Assembly (NCBI GenBank): GCA_018374355.1 | Contig: JAHAFI010000024.1 | Coordinates: forward strand, 1-49,619 | DNA from: Clostridiales bacterium | GTDB lineage: Bacteria > Bacillota > Clostridia > Lachnospirales > Lachnospiraceae | DNA length: 49,619 nucleotides | Direction of reading: 5' to 3' | Part shown: piece by piece, positions 1-7,545 of the stretch | Position numbering within the stretch: position 1 is the first letter of the stretch | Layout of the letters: each line of letters starts with the position of its first letter | Notes under the pieces: model-generated | The model's input: the letters and a program-made list of their open reading frames with translations, nothing else | Told to the model about the DNA's origin: nothing | Databases searched by the model: none | Made by a program: the position numbers and the translations under genes

Positions 1-118
1 CAAGCAACGGGGCATCAAATTTGTAACGCTGCAGAGCAGCGGGGTATTTGACCCTCGCAGCAGTCGCCAAATGGATATGCAAGCATATCCGCATGGCTCA
101 TTGCCTGCGGGAATAAAT
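1..118. repeat. Palindromic interspersed repeat, family A, copy 1 with extra hairpin-rich flank
   Basis: The core at 60-118 matches two other places in the window (5774-5828 reversed, 28184-28241). It has a short inverted repeat, GGATATGC-AA-GCATATCC, followed by a conserved tail, TTGCCTGCGGGAATAAA. The flank at 1-59 adds a GCTGC-AGA-GCAGC hairpin and GGGGTATTTGACCC, which partly complements the earlier GGGGCATCAAAT. It lies downstream of the MATE gene, past that gene's terminator, and has no credible coding capacity. The left edge is cut by the window, so its true start is unknown. Confidence 0.7.
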
Positions 119-131
119 TAATAACTTGATT

Positions 132-183
132 AAAAATATCCATTAAGACACAGATTCTCTCTCTTGTCCTAATGGATATTTTT
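132..183 (-). terminator. Rho-independent terminator of the DUF3737-MATE transcript
   Basis: A perfect 14-bp inverted repeat (132-145 against 170-183, arm AAAAATATCCATTA) begins two bases after the MATE stop codon. On the minus strand it ends in a run of T. It separates the MATE gene from the repeat element at the window edge. Confidence 0.85.
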
Positions 184-184
184 C

Positions 185-1510
185 TTAAATCACCCGAAAT
201 CCCTTCCATTTTCCCTTCTTAAACCGCCGCCAGAAAAGTATCCCTCGAATCACCCAATCCAGCGCCATCGCAAAAGCGAGTCCGACTACTCCCAGATTCC
301 AAACCACTCCAAACAGAATAGAAAACACCAGCCTCACGCCAATGGTCGTAAAAAGTGAAACTGCCGTTGTGAAAACCACATCTCCTGCGGCACGCAACCC
401 CTTTCCTAAGGAATCGGCAAAAGGCAGCGCCACTGCATTGAATGTATTATGGATCAGCACAAGCCGGATCACCAATTGTTTTGTTTCCTCTTCCAGCGAA
501 TAAAAGCGCATCATAAACGGCGTGGCCGCAAAAACCAGACCATTCCATATAATCGAGAAAATCAACGTGATTTTCATCAGCTTTTTAAAATAAAGCTCCG
601 TCTCCGAAATATTCCCGGCACCCATGCACTGTCCGATCACCGTGATAAACGCCGGACCCATTGCCATAGAAACCAGAGCCGCCATTCCCCAGATACTCTG
701 GGCAATTCCGTTCGCCGCAATCTGATACGTTCCAAACAACGCAGCGACACTGCTGAGAGCCACCTTTACCAACTGAAAAACGCCGCTTTCTACCCCATTA
801 GGAACAGCAATCCGCAAAATTTTTCTTTGCAGTTCCCCGTTGATTCTCAAAATCCATCGTTTTGCATAGCGTACAGGATTTTTACGTGAAAAGCACATTC
901 CTGTAATCACCACTGCCGAAAATACTCTGGAAATCAATGACGGCCATGCCACTCCTGCCACTCCCGCCTCAAGCCAGAATACTCCCATCAGATTCCCAAC
1001 CACGTTGATGATATTTGCAATTACCGAAATATACATCGTGGTACTGGTTTTTCCGAAGCTTCGGTACAGCGCCGCTCCCGCATTATAGACAGCCAGCGCA
1101 GGATAGGAATAGGCCGAAATTCTGAGATAAGTGACACAGGACTCCATCACGCTTTCTTCTACATTTCCAAACAGCAGCCGCAGCAAGGTTTCATTGGCCG
1201 CGAGAATAATTACAGAAACAGCCAAAGAGAACAAAATCGAAACCGTAAGAAGCTGACTTGCTGACGCTGCTGCCTGTTCCTGCTCTTTTCTTCCAATGTA
1301 TTGGCTGATAATCACAGCGCCGCCGGATGCAAGGGCGGTAAACAGATAAATAAAAATCGTGTTAAATGCATTTACAAGGGATACTCCTGAGACTGCTGCC
1401 TCACCTACAAAACTTACCACAAAGGTATCCGCAATCCCTACCAGCATCACCAGAAGCTGCTCCATAAACAACGGCAGAATTAAATCCTTGAGATTTTTAT
1501 TTGTAAACAT
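185..1510 (-). CDS. MATE-family multidrug/cation antiporter
   Basis: A 441-residue membrane protein that should export toxic compounds in exchange for Na+ or H+. It has the size and roughly 12-helix hydrophobic pattern of the MATE family. The N-terminal repeat begins with LPLFMEQLLVMLVGIADT, a typical MATE helix 1, and the second half starts again near residue 230 after a basic loop. I chose the ATG whose A is the last base of the upstream gene's TGA; a GTG one codon earlier is possible. GGGGAG stands 7 bases ahead of the ATG. It is translationally coupled to the DUF3737 gene and faces a LysR gene across the divergent promoter region, so LysR control is plausible. The substrate cannot be told from sequence. 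Confidence 0.93.
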   Translation of the reverse strand: MFTNKNLKDLILPLFMEQLLVMLVGIADTFVVSFVGEAAVSGVSLVNAFNTIFIYLFTALASGGAVIISQYIGRKEQEQAAASASQLLTVSILFSLAVSVIILAANETLLRLLFGNVEESVMESCVTYLRISAYSYPALAVYNAGAALYRSFGKTSTTMYISVIANIINVVGNLMGVFWLEAGVAGVAWPSLISRVFSAVVITGMCFSRKNPVRYAKRWILRINGELQRKILRIAVPNGVESGVFQLVKVALSSVAALFGTYQIAANGIAQSIWGMAALVSMAMGPAFITVIGQCMGAGNISETELYFKKLMKITLIFSIIWNGLVFAATPFMMRFYSLEEETKQLVIRLVLIHNTFNAVALPFADSLGKGLRAAGDVVFTTAVSLFTTIGVRLVFSILFGVVWNLGVVGLAFAMALDWVIRGILFWRRFKKGKWKGFRVI

Positions 1511-2358
1511 CACTGTTCTCCCCTGTAAGCAGTTATAATTTCCCCTTTTGCCTCCGGGTCATCCATGATGATTTCCCCCACCTGCGGAACTTCGATCCTT
1601 CCGGAATGAGGATTTTTAATACTTTCCACCGGAGTAGTGATGATTGCCTGTACCTCTGATTTTTCAAAGCACAGATCCGTATCCACCATTTCACAGTTGG
1701 TCAAAGTCAGATTTTTGCAGTAACAAAATGGCTGTGTACCTATAACTTTGCAGTCAATCAGCGTCAGACCATGAGAATACCACGCCAGATACTCACCCTT
1801 CACTACACAGTTTTTTACCGTCACATTCTCCGAATGCCAGAAGGCATCTTTCGTATCCAGCACACAATTTTCAAAAACCGCATTCTTTATATACTGGAAG
1901 GAATATTTCCCTTTAAACTGTACATCCGAGAAATGCAAATCTGCAGAACGCATCATAAAATACTCACTCTCGGCGGTACTGTGTTTCATCCGAATCCCAT
2001 TGACTGACCAGCCAAATTCCGGAGAAATAATATCACAATGTTCAATGTCAACGTCGCTGCATTCCCGCAGGGCTTTAATCCCATGCATTTTCGTATCTGT
2101 AATTTTAACATGACGGGAATACCACAACGAAGCTCTGCAAAATTCCGTCATCTCTGAATTACAGATTTTCAATCCATTATCATGCCAGAATGGGTAGCGA
2201 AGATTGAAAAAACAATTCTCCGCTTCAATCTCACAGCATTCTTTCAATGCGCTTTCCCCGTCTGCCGGACCGTCAAAAGAGCAATTCTTTATCAACAGCT
2301 TCTTTCTTCCATACAAGGCTCTTTCCTCATCGAATTTCTGATTTTCTATTCTTTCCAT
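1510..2358 (-). CDS. DUF3737 family protein, predicted right-handed beta-helix
   Basis: A 282-residue soluble protein with a repeating pattern of short strands carrying regularly spaced N-C/D-x-F/W motifs (for example ENCFFN, KNCVVKG, LIDCKVIG, LTNCEMVD), about one every 20 residues. This is the stacked-coil signature of a pectate-lyase-like beta-helix and matches what I know of DUF3737 proteins, whose function is not established. There is no signal peptide, so it is probably cytoplasmic. The start has an AAGGA site 4 bases upstream. Its stop overlaps the start of the MATE gene, so the two are co-translated. The LysR-DUF3737-MATE neighbourhood suggests a shared stress or detoxification role, which is inference. 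Confidence 0.85.
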   Translation of the reverse strand: MERIENQKFDEERALYGRKKLLIKNCSFDGPADGESALKECCEIEAENCFFNLRYPFWHDNGLKICNSEMTEFCRASLWYSRHVKITDTKMHGIKALRECSDVDIEHCDIISPEFGWSVNGIRMKHSTAESEYFMMRSADLHFSDVQFKGKYSFQYIKNAVFENCVLDTKDAFWHSENVTVKNCVVKGEYLAWYSHGLTLIDCKVIGTQPFCYCKNLTLTNCEMVDTDLCFEKSEVQAIITTPVESIKNPHSGRIEVPQVGEIIMDDPEAKGEIITAYRGEQ

Positions 2359-2400
2359 CTATCCTTCAGCCCCTCTCTTCTTTTGTTGCTTCTCTTTTTT

Positions 2401-2429
2401 ATTATAAATTTTTACTCATATATTAGCAA
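2401..2429 (-). promoter_or_regulatory. Promoter for DUF3737-MATE
   Basis: On the minus strand TTGCTA and TATAAT are separated by 17 bases, about 43 bases upstream of the DUF3737 start. The -10 box is perfect and the -35 box is weak, as expected for an activated promoter. It lies in the 216-base divergent region shared with the LysR gene. Confidence 0.55.
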
Positions 2430-2487
2430 ATACTTATATATAATACATTTTTATAGTTGAAACCTATACATATTCCTGATATGATGA

Positions 2488-2549
2488 ATGATAATATGAT
2501 ATTGGATTTCTCCAAGCTTTTCGCTTCCGAAATCCTTCATATCATCATG
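2488..2549 (+). promoter_or_regulatory. Large imperfect inverted repeat ahead of the LysR gene
   Basis: The stretch folds as ATGATAATATGA...GGATTTC..AAGC, a TTTTC loop, then GCTT..GAAATCC..TCATATCATCAT. The outer and inner arms pair almost throughout. It ends about 12 bases before the AGGAG site of the LysR gene. It could be an operator for the LysR protein or a leader hairpin. It is not followed by a T-run, so it is not a standard terminator. Confidence 0.5.
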
Positions 2550-2574
2550 AGAAGGTGAAAAGGAGATTTTCATA

Positions 2575-3462
2575 ATGGAACTTCGGGTACTGAACTACTT
2601 TCTGACTGTGGCCAGAGAACAAAGCATCATTCGGGCAGCCAAATCTCTGCATCTTTCCCAGCCCACCCTTTCCACGCAGATTCGTAATCTGGAAGAGGAA
2701 CTGGGTCGGCAGCTTTTAATCCGGGGGACGAAAGGATCGCGGAAGATTACCCTTACGGAAGAAGGGATGATTCTCAAAAAAAGGGCGGAAGAAATTTTAG
2801 ATCTGGTGAAAAAAGCAGAAAAGGAAATCACGCTTTCAGACAATATCATTATCGGAGACGTTTACATCGGAACAGGGGAAACTGACGCTTTCCGTCTGCT
2901 TGCAAAAGCCGCAAAAGAGCTACAGAACACCTATCCGGGAATTCACTATCATATTTCCAGCGGAAATGGGGAATTTGTCATGGAACAACTGGATAAAGGG
3001 CTGATTGATTTTGGTCTTATATTTGGAGATGCGACTTCGGAAAAATACAACTCTTTAAAATTGCCCGCCAAAGATTTTTGGGGCGTATTGATGCGCCGTG
3101 ATTCGGAGCTCGCAAAAAAGGAATCCATCTCTCCGGAAGATTTGTGGGACAAACCCTTAATTCTCTCCCGCCAGAAAAATCAGAACAACGAACTTAGCTC
3201 ATGGCTAAAGCAGGATTTTTCAAATTTGAATATCGTCGCGACCTATAACCTGCTTTTCAACGCTTCCCTGCTGGTAGATGAAGGGCTTGGCTACGCCATC
3301 GGCCTTGATAAGCTCATCAATATTACAGAGAACAGCAATCTCTGTTTCCGTCCCCTTTCTCCCTGTGTGGAAGCAGAGCTGCATATTGTCTGGAAAAAAT
3401 ATCAGGTGTTTTCCAAAGCTGCGGAAAAATTTATGATGAAAGTGAAAGAACTCTCTTTATGA
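2575..3462 (+). CDS. LysR-family transcriptional regulator
   Basis: A 295-residue regulator. Residues 1-60 form the winged helix-turn-helix typical of LysR proteins (LNYFLTVAREQSIIRAAKSL, then LSQPTLSTQIRNLEEELG). From about 90 to 295 there is a periplasmic-binding-like effector domain. The start has AGGAG about 10 bases upstream. It is divergent from the DUF3737-MATE pair, the usual arrangement for a LysR regulator and its target. The effector is unknown. A weak ACTGCA-TTC-TGCAGT hairpin downstream (3616-3630), followed after a short gap by T residues, may help stop its transcript. Confidence 0.95.
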   Translation: MELRVLNYFLTVAREQSIIRAAKSLHLSQPTLSTQIRNLEEELGRQLLIRGTKGSRKITLTEEGMILKKRAEEILDLVKKAEKEITLSDNIIIGDVYIGTGETDAFRLLAKAAKELQNTYPGIHYHISSGNGEFVMEQLDKGLIDFGLIFGDATSEKYNSLKLPAKDFWGVLMRRDSELAKKESISPEDLWDKPLILSRQKNQNNELSSWLKQDFSNLNIVATYNLLFNASLLVDEGLGYAIGLDKLINITENSNLCFRPLSPCVEAELHIVWKKYQVFSKAAEKFMMKVKELSL

Positions 3463-3635
3463 TGAACCAGATAATATCCTGCAATCTCCTCATGATTTAT
3501 TGCAATAATCACTCGTTCCCAATCATGGAAAACTTTCTTACGCATTTCTTCTGTAAGAGATTTTCCTTCCCCCAAAAACACTGCTGGACATACGCGGCCA
3601 TACGATTCTATTCACTGCATTCTGCAGTTAGCTTT

Positions 3636-4352
3636 TTAAATTTCATAGACATCTTTCCCCATCTCTTCCTCAATGCAAAGTCCAAGATTCGTATGCCGCT
3701 CTATGGAATTCATGCCTTCCTCAATATATGCCCATGATTCCTTATATTCTCCCCCAACAGAAAATTCCGACTTACAAATAAGCTTCACAAACCCTTCTAA
3801 ATTTCTTCTATACTTTTTCGCAAATGCATACGCATCATCTTCCTTGTCTTCCTCTGTACTGTTTCTCTTATTGTGTAATACATGGTCTAAATTGCAGGAC
3901 ATATAGTACACTTTATAAGGAACCTTCCATATTTTACCAGTTCCTCTTAGACGATTAAGATTTTCTTTTTTCTGTTGATTGCGACTGATAATTGCCTGAC
4001 GATTGACTGTATGAATCCCGTCATCTTCGTATAAAATTTTATTACAATCTGACTCTTCTATTATTTTATCATCTGGAATATATGCGCCATCCGTATCCGC
4101 AATATGAATAATCTGTTTAAAGTCTTTCGCAGTATAATGCTGTGATCTTGCATAACCACGCACAATATTTCCTATTTTAGAAATAATATTTTGCGAAGTC
4201 ACTCCATTTCTGGTTGTAAGATCTCCATGCATAATATGAACATATACCGAATCTTTTTCATAAATTTGATTCAGCATAACACCTAAAGCTGCATCGTCCG
4301 ACGGTCCTTCTACAATGACAAGTACAACTTTCCTACGAGCCAAATGCCTCAC
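3636..4352 (-). CDS. TOPRIM-like protein, partner of the upstream ABC-type ATPase
   Basis: A 238-residue protein. The first strand VVLVIVEGPSDD (residues 9-20) places a glutamate at E15, and IIHIADTDGA (81-90) supplies the D86-x-D88 pair. A strand with E and a later DxD is the TOPRIM signature seen in OLD-type nucleases, RloB/AbiLii-like and PARIS AriB-like proteins. The C-terminal part (YYMSCNLDHVLHNK) resembles RloB-type proteins by eye but is not decisive. Its start lies 20 bases inside the end of the ATPase gene, a coupled overlap. The reading frame is intact and visibly A+T-rich compared with the neighbouring metabolic genes, suggesting horizontal acquisition. A defence effector role is inferred from domain pairing; I did not identify a specific published subtype. 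Confidence 0.75.
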   Translation of the reverse strand: MRHLARRKVVLVIVEGPSDDAALGVMLNQIYEKDSVYVHIMHGDLTTRNGVTSQNIISKIGNIVRGYARSQHYTAKDFKQIIHIADTDGAYIPDDKIIEESDCNKILYEDDGIHTVNRQAIISRNQQKKENLNRLRGTGKIWKVPYKVYYMSCNLDHVLHNKRNSTEEDKEDDAYAFAKKYRRNLEGFVKLICKSEFSVGGEYKESWAYIEEGMNSIERHTNLGLCIEEEMGKDVYEI

Positions 4353-5736
4353 CAGCCTCTCTAAATGCTAATGCAATCTCAAAGTTATTAGTTGGATTAT
4401 AAACCGGCTCGTTCTGTTCTCCTAAGACAATATCCCGAAAATAAAAATCTCGAAGATTATTATTTCCCTTCACATTTGTCATACGAATATAACGATTCGA
4501 CGGATTTGTTGTTGTAAAGGCAATAAATCCTTTATCAATTGTCTCTAATGGTCTTAAATTATGTGACGTAAAAATCAACTGTCCTTTTCCTTTTTCAGAA
4601 ATAATATTGAGAAGTTCTCCCAATAAATATTCAAAAATTCCGGCATCCATTTCGTCAATTGCTACTGTAATAGATGGTTGATTATAAACTACTATCAACA
4701 ACTGTAAAATCGAAACGATTTTTTTAATGCCCTCTGACTCGTACTGAAAAGGAATCGCTTTGTTATTTTTCAATGACATCAGTTGAATGAGTCTCCCAAT
4801 CTTTCCTTCTTTCGAAACCATTGGCCCTAAATCTACAATATCAATTGTCAGACCCGGAATAATTTCTTCCAAAACAATGTTCATGTTATTAATAATTTTT
4901 TTTACCAGTTCTATTGCATCTTCTGGAATCGGAGCTGGTATATTCAAAGGAAGCATTAAATTTCCGATTGTTTCCGAATTTTTCTCTTTATATTTAAATG
5001 CTAATGGAAGTGCATTCATACTAATTAATCCTGAATTTTCCGTATTAATAACAAAAAGTTCCCTGTTTCCAAATGTATATAAACCTTCAATGACCTCCAT
5101 ATATTTTTCTTTCTTACAGTATTTTCTAAAAGCATTTATCATTTCCCGCGAAAAGATAAATGCTCTGCTTTGTGCCTCAACAAGTCGTTTTGTTACAAGC
5201 CATTCTGTAATATCTGTTGTTGCTTCTCCCAAAAGTTCATTAAATTTGGACTTTGGCACAAATACTTCTGAAGATCTCGTATCAACAAGTACTCCTTTAC
5301 GAACTTTTTCGTCCTTTGCTGTATATGCAAAACTTAATACTTCACCATATATTTGTGCTCTATATTTCAAATCAGCATTTAAAGCTTCTTCATTTGAATG
5401 TGTATCATCTAAAATTTTTTTCAGGGAAAACTGGTACCATATATCATAACTTACCTTATTTCTTTGCATCTTAAATTGAAATTTTAAGACAGCATTTTCT
5501 TCCTCAACATGAATATAATCCGCATACTTTTCTGGAATAGCCTTTCCGCATAATGCGAATTTGAGTACCTGTAATGCGTCAATTAAAGCTGTTTTCCCAG
5601 AACCATTTTGTCCATATAGCCCAATAATGCTTGCACGATAGTTTTTTCTGCGATTTACCAGATCGAGGGTTCCGTATCTCACATTTTTGAAATTCTCTAT
5701 TGTAATATTCTCTATCCTGACCAAATGTTCTTCCAT
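4333..5736 (-). CDS. AAA15/ABC-type ATPase of a candidate phage-defence cassette
   Basis: A 467-residue SMC/OLD-like ATPase. Walker A is GQNGSGKT at 42-49, a signature-like ESEGIKKI is at about 333-340, Walker B VAIDEMDAG is near 358-366 (D361, E362), and the switch histidine lies in SHN at 391-393. The long insertion between them (about 70-330) is typical of ATPases paired with nuclease-type effectors. An in-frame ATG 28 codons earlier would translate the repeat element; I chose the ATG at 5736 because GGAGG stands 7 bases upstream and the product then begins MEEHLVRIENITIENFKN like its relatives. It overlaps the TOPRIM gene by 20 bases. ATPase plus TOPRIM is the composition of AbiL and PARIS systems, so a sensor-ATPase role is inferred. 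Confidence 0.85.
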   Translation of the reverse strand: MEEHLVRIENITIENFKNVRYGTLDLVNRRKNYRASIIGLYGQNGSGKTALIDALQVLKFALCGKAIPEKYADYIHVEEENAVLKFQFKMQRNKVSYDIWYQFSLKKILDDTHSNEEALNADLKYRAQIYGEVLSFAYTAKDEKVRKGVLVDTRSSEVFVPKSKFNELLGEATTDITEWLVTKRLVEAQSRAFIFSREMINAFRKYCKKEKYMEVIEGLYTFGNRELFVINTENSGLISMNALPLAFKYKEKNSETIGNLMLPLNIPAPIPEDAIELVKKIINNMNIVLEEIIPGLTIDIVDLGPMVSKEGKIGRLIQLMSLKNNKAIPFQYESEGIKKIVSILQLLIVVYNQPSITVAIDEMDAGIFEYLLGELLNIISEKGKGQLIFTSHNLRPLETIDKGFIAFTTTNPSNRYIRMTNVKGNNNLRDFYFRDIVLGEQNEPVYNPTNNFEIALAFREAGEAFGS

Positions 5737-5773
5737 AACAGCCTCCACGATTTCTAATACTTCCTTTTTTCTA

Positions 5774-5828
5774 TTTATTCCCGCAGGCAACGAGCCAAAT
5801 GGATATGCTTGCATATCCATTTGACTCT
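5774..5828 (-). repeat. Palindromic interspersed repeat, family A, copy 2, in the ATPase leader
   Basis: The minus strand reads the family A core with the most symmetrical centre of the three copies: CAAATGGATATGC and GCATATCCATTTG, 13-bp arms around two bases. The conserved tail GGCTCGTTGCCTGCGGG follows, then AATAAA. It lies between the ATPase promoter and its ribosome binding site, so it would be transcribed as a leader hairpin. Confidence 0.75.
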
Positions 5829-5852
5829 GTTCTATTCCTGTTTATAATCTTG

Positions 5853-5881
5853 ATTATATCATTCCAATATATATATTTCAA
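5853..5881 (-). promoter_or_regulatory. Promoter of the ATPase-TOPRIM cassette
   Basis: On the minus strand TTGAAA and TATAAT are 17 bases apart, a near-consensus sigma-A promoter. Transcription should start near 5846, giving a leader of about 110 bases that contains the family A repeat. The rest of the gap up to 6002 is A+T-rich and shows nothing else I can support. Confidence 0.7.
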
Positions 5882-6002
5882 TATTCAATCTCTGTTTTTA
5901 TACTTTTTGTTCCGTTTTTCTTCTCAATTATTCTAATGCACTCTATACATGAAAGCTTCCTCTCTCTTTGATAATATACGTGATTTCCACCTTTTCCATT
6001 AC

Positions 6003-6055
6003 AATATGAGCCCCCTTAGAACTCATTTTTAATAAGAACTAAGGAGGCTCATATT
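6003..6055 (-). terminator. Stem-loop after malQ, probable terminator
   Basis: Inverted repeat of 17 bp with one mismatch (6003-6019 against 6039-6055) lies 8 bases beyond the malQ stop. It is strong and G+C-rich in the middle, but no clear T-run follows on the minus strand, so it could instead stabilise the 3' end. Confidence 0.6.
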
Positions 6056-6062
6056 ACCATTC

Positions 6063-7529
6063 CTATACTCTTTCTGTTTCCTCTATCATCTTCCGGATCG
6101 GCTCAATCTCCTTCTCCAGTCCATCCAGACTGCTGATTCTCCATTCCCAGTTAGGGCTTCCGGTGGTACCCGGTCTGTTGATTCTGGCCTCATCGTCCAG
6201 ATTCAGAATATCCTGTACTGTAACCACGGACAGCGCAGTAATACTTTTCAATACCGCATGTACAAAGCTCTGTCCCAGATTCTCTGTCCAGCAGCCCTTC
6301 TCTTCCAGAAGCTCTTTTACTTCTTTTTGGGTGGCTTCATCCTTGCTGAGATACCAGCCTTTGATTGTCTGATTATCGTGGGTTCCCGTGTAAAGAATCA
6401 GATTTTCTCTGTCCGGAAAATCATTGTTTTTTTCATCGGGATCCAGTGAGAACTGATATACTTTCATTCCCTTGAAGCCAAAATGATCCCTCAGTATTCC
6501 AACCTCAGGCCTCATATCCCCCAAATCCTCAATCACCACTTCAATATCCGGGTATCTTTCCAGCAGATGATCAAATACATCATACCCCGGTGCCTCGATC
6601 CATTCACCGTCAATAGCGGTAGGACAGCTTGCCGGAATCTTCCAGTATGTATCAAATGCACGGAAATGGTCAATCCGCACAATATCAAACAAATTCTGGT
6701 TGTAACCGATTCTTTCCATCCAGAACTCATACCCTGTCTCCTTCAGATACTCCCAGTCATAGATAGGATTTCCCCATCGCTGTCCGGTAGGACTGAAATA
6801 ATCCGGCGGAACACCTGCAATATAAGTCGGCCGGAAATTCTCATCCAAAAGGAAGCATTTCGCGTTGGCCCATACATCCAGAGAATCGATTCCCACATAA
6901 AACGGAACGTCTCCCATCACCCGGATTCCCAGACTGTTCACATATCCCTTCAATTCCATCCACTGACAGTAGAACATATACTGCAGGAACATCTGATACA
7001 GGATTTCTTCCTCCTGCTCAGCGGTAAACTCGGTATCCTGTCTGGTCATCCAGAGTTTATCCTCTTCCTCCCAATCCAGCCAGCATTTTCTGTCATTTTT
7101 CCATTTGAGCATATGGAAGACTCCATACTGGTATACCCAGTCCTGAGAAGCAAATTCCTCATAGCTCTCATCGGGAAGGAAATTTTTATATGCTTTTCTC
7201 AGATATACATCCTTGTAATCCCTCACTGCATCATAGCCGATCTCCCCGCTGTCCTCCCTGAAAGCTTCCGGAGTTTCTTCTAAAAGTCCATCCTCCGCAA
7301 GTTTTTCCAGACTGATATACAGCGGATCTCCTGCGTAAGAAGAATACGGCTGATACGGTGAATTACCGTACCCTAACGGATTCAGTGGAAGAATCTGCCA
7401 AACCCCGAATCCCATTTTGGAAATGGTATCGGCAAAAGCATACGCCCCCTTTCCAAAATCTCCCACGCCATATAAAGATGGCAGGGAGGCTACCGGCATC
7501 AAAATACCGGCCTGTCTTTGTTCACCCAT
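6063..7529 (-). CDS. malQ: 4-alpha-glucanotransferase (amylomaltase, GH77)
   Basis: A 488-residue cytoplasmic enzyme that transfers maltosyl/glucanosyl units between alpha-1,4-glucans. The length is usual for bacterial amylomaltase. Family motifs are all present: GDVPFYVGIDSLDVW (206-220), VRIDHFRAF with the nucleophile D287, VIEDLGD with acid/base E334, and TGTHDNQTIKGW with D385. It begins 16 bases after the topoisomerase III stop and seems to be the last gene of the ligase-ligase-topB-malQ transcript. With the branching enzyme gene at 15.4-17.9 kb it provides glycogen/maltodextrin metabolism, although the two genes are in separate units. Confidence 0.97.
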   Translation of the reverse strand: MGEQRQAGILMPVASLPSLYGVGDFGKGAYAFADTISKMGFGVWQILPLNPLGYGNSPYQPYSSYAGDPLYISLEKLAEDGLLEETPEAFREDSGEIGYDAVRDYKDVYLRKAYKNFLPDESYEEFASQDWVYQYGVFHMLKWKNDRKCWLDWEEEDKLWMTRQDTEFTAEQEEEILYQMFLQYMFYCQWMELKGYVNSLGIRVMGDVPFYVGIDSLDVWANAKCFLLDENFRPTYIAGVPPDYFSPTGQRWGNPIYDWEYLKETGYEFWMERIGYNQNLFDIVRIDHFRAFDTYWKIPASCPTAIDGEWIEAPGYDVFDHLLERYPDIEVVIEDLGDMRPEVGILRDHFGFKGMKVYQFSLDPDEKNNDFPDRENLILYTGTHDNQTIKGWYLSKDEATQKEVKELLEEKGCWTENLGQSFVHAVLKSITALSVVTVQDILNLDDEARINRPGTTGSPNWEWRISSLDGLEKEIEPIRKMIEETERV

Positions 7530-7545
7530 AATTCCCTCTCCTTTC

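Noticed and set aside
15..209. 64-codon minus-strand ORF at the window start
   Set aside because: It is made of the repeat element and the MATE terminator; no ribosome site or family.
4787..5449. 220-codon plus-strand ORF opposite the ATPase
   Set aside because: Antisense shadow; it overlaps coding sequence with clear ATPase motifs.
5737..5820. N-terminal extension of 28 residues on the ATPase
   Set aside because: It would translate the family A repeat, has no ribosome site, and the GGAGG ahead of the ATG at 5736 gives a normal family N-terminus.
6483..7283. 266-codon plus-strand ORF opposite malQ
   Set aside because: Antisense shadow of a full-length, motif-complete amylomaltase.
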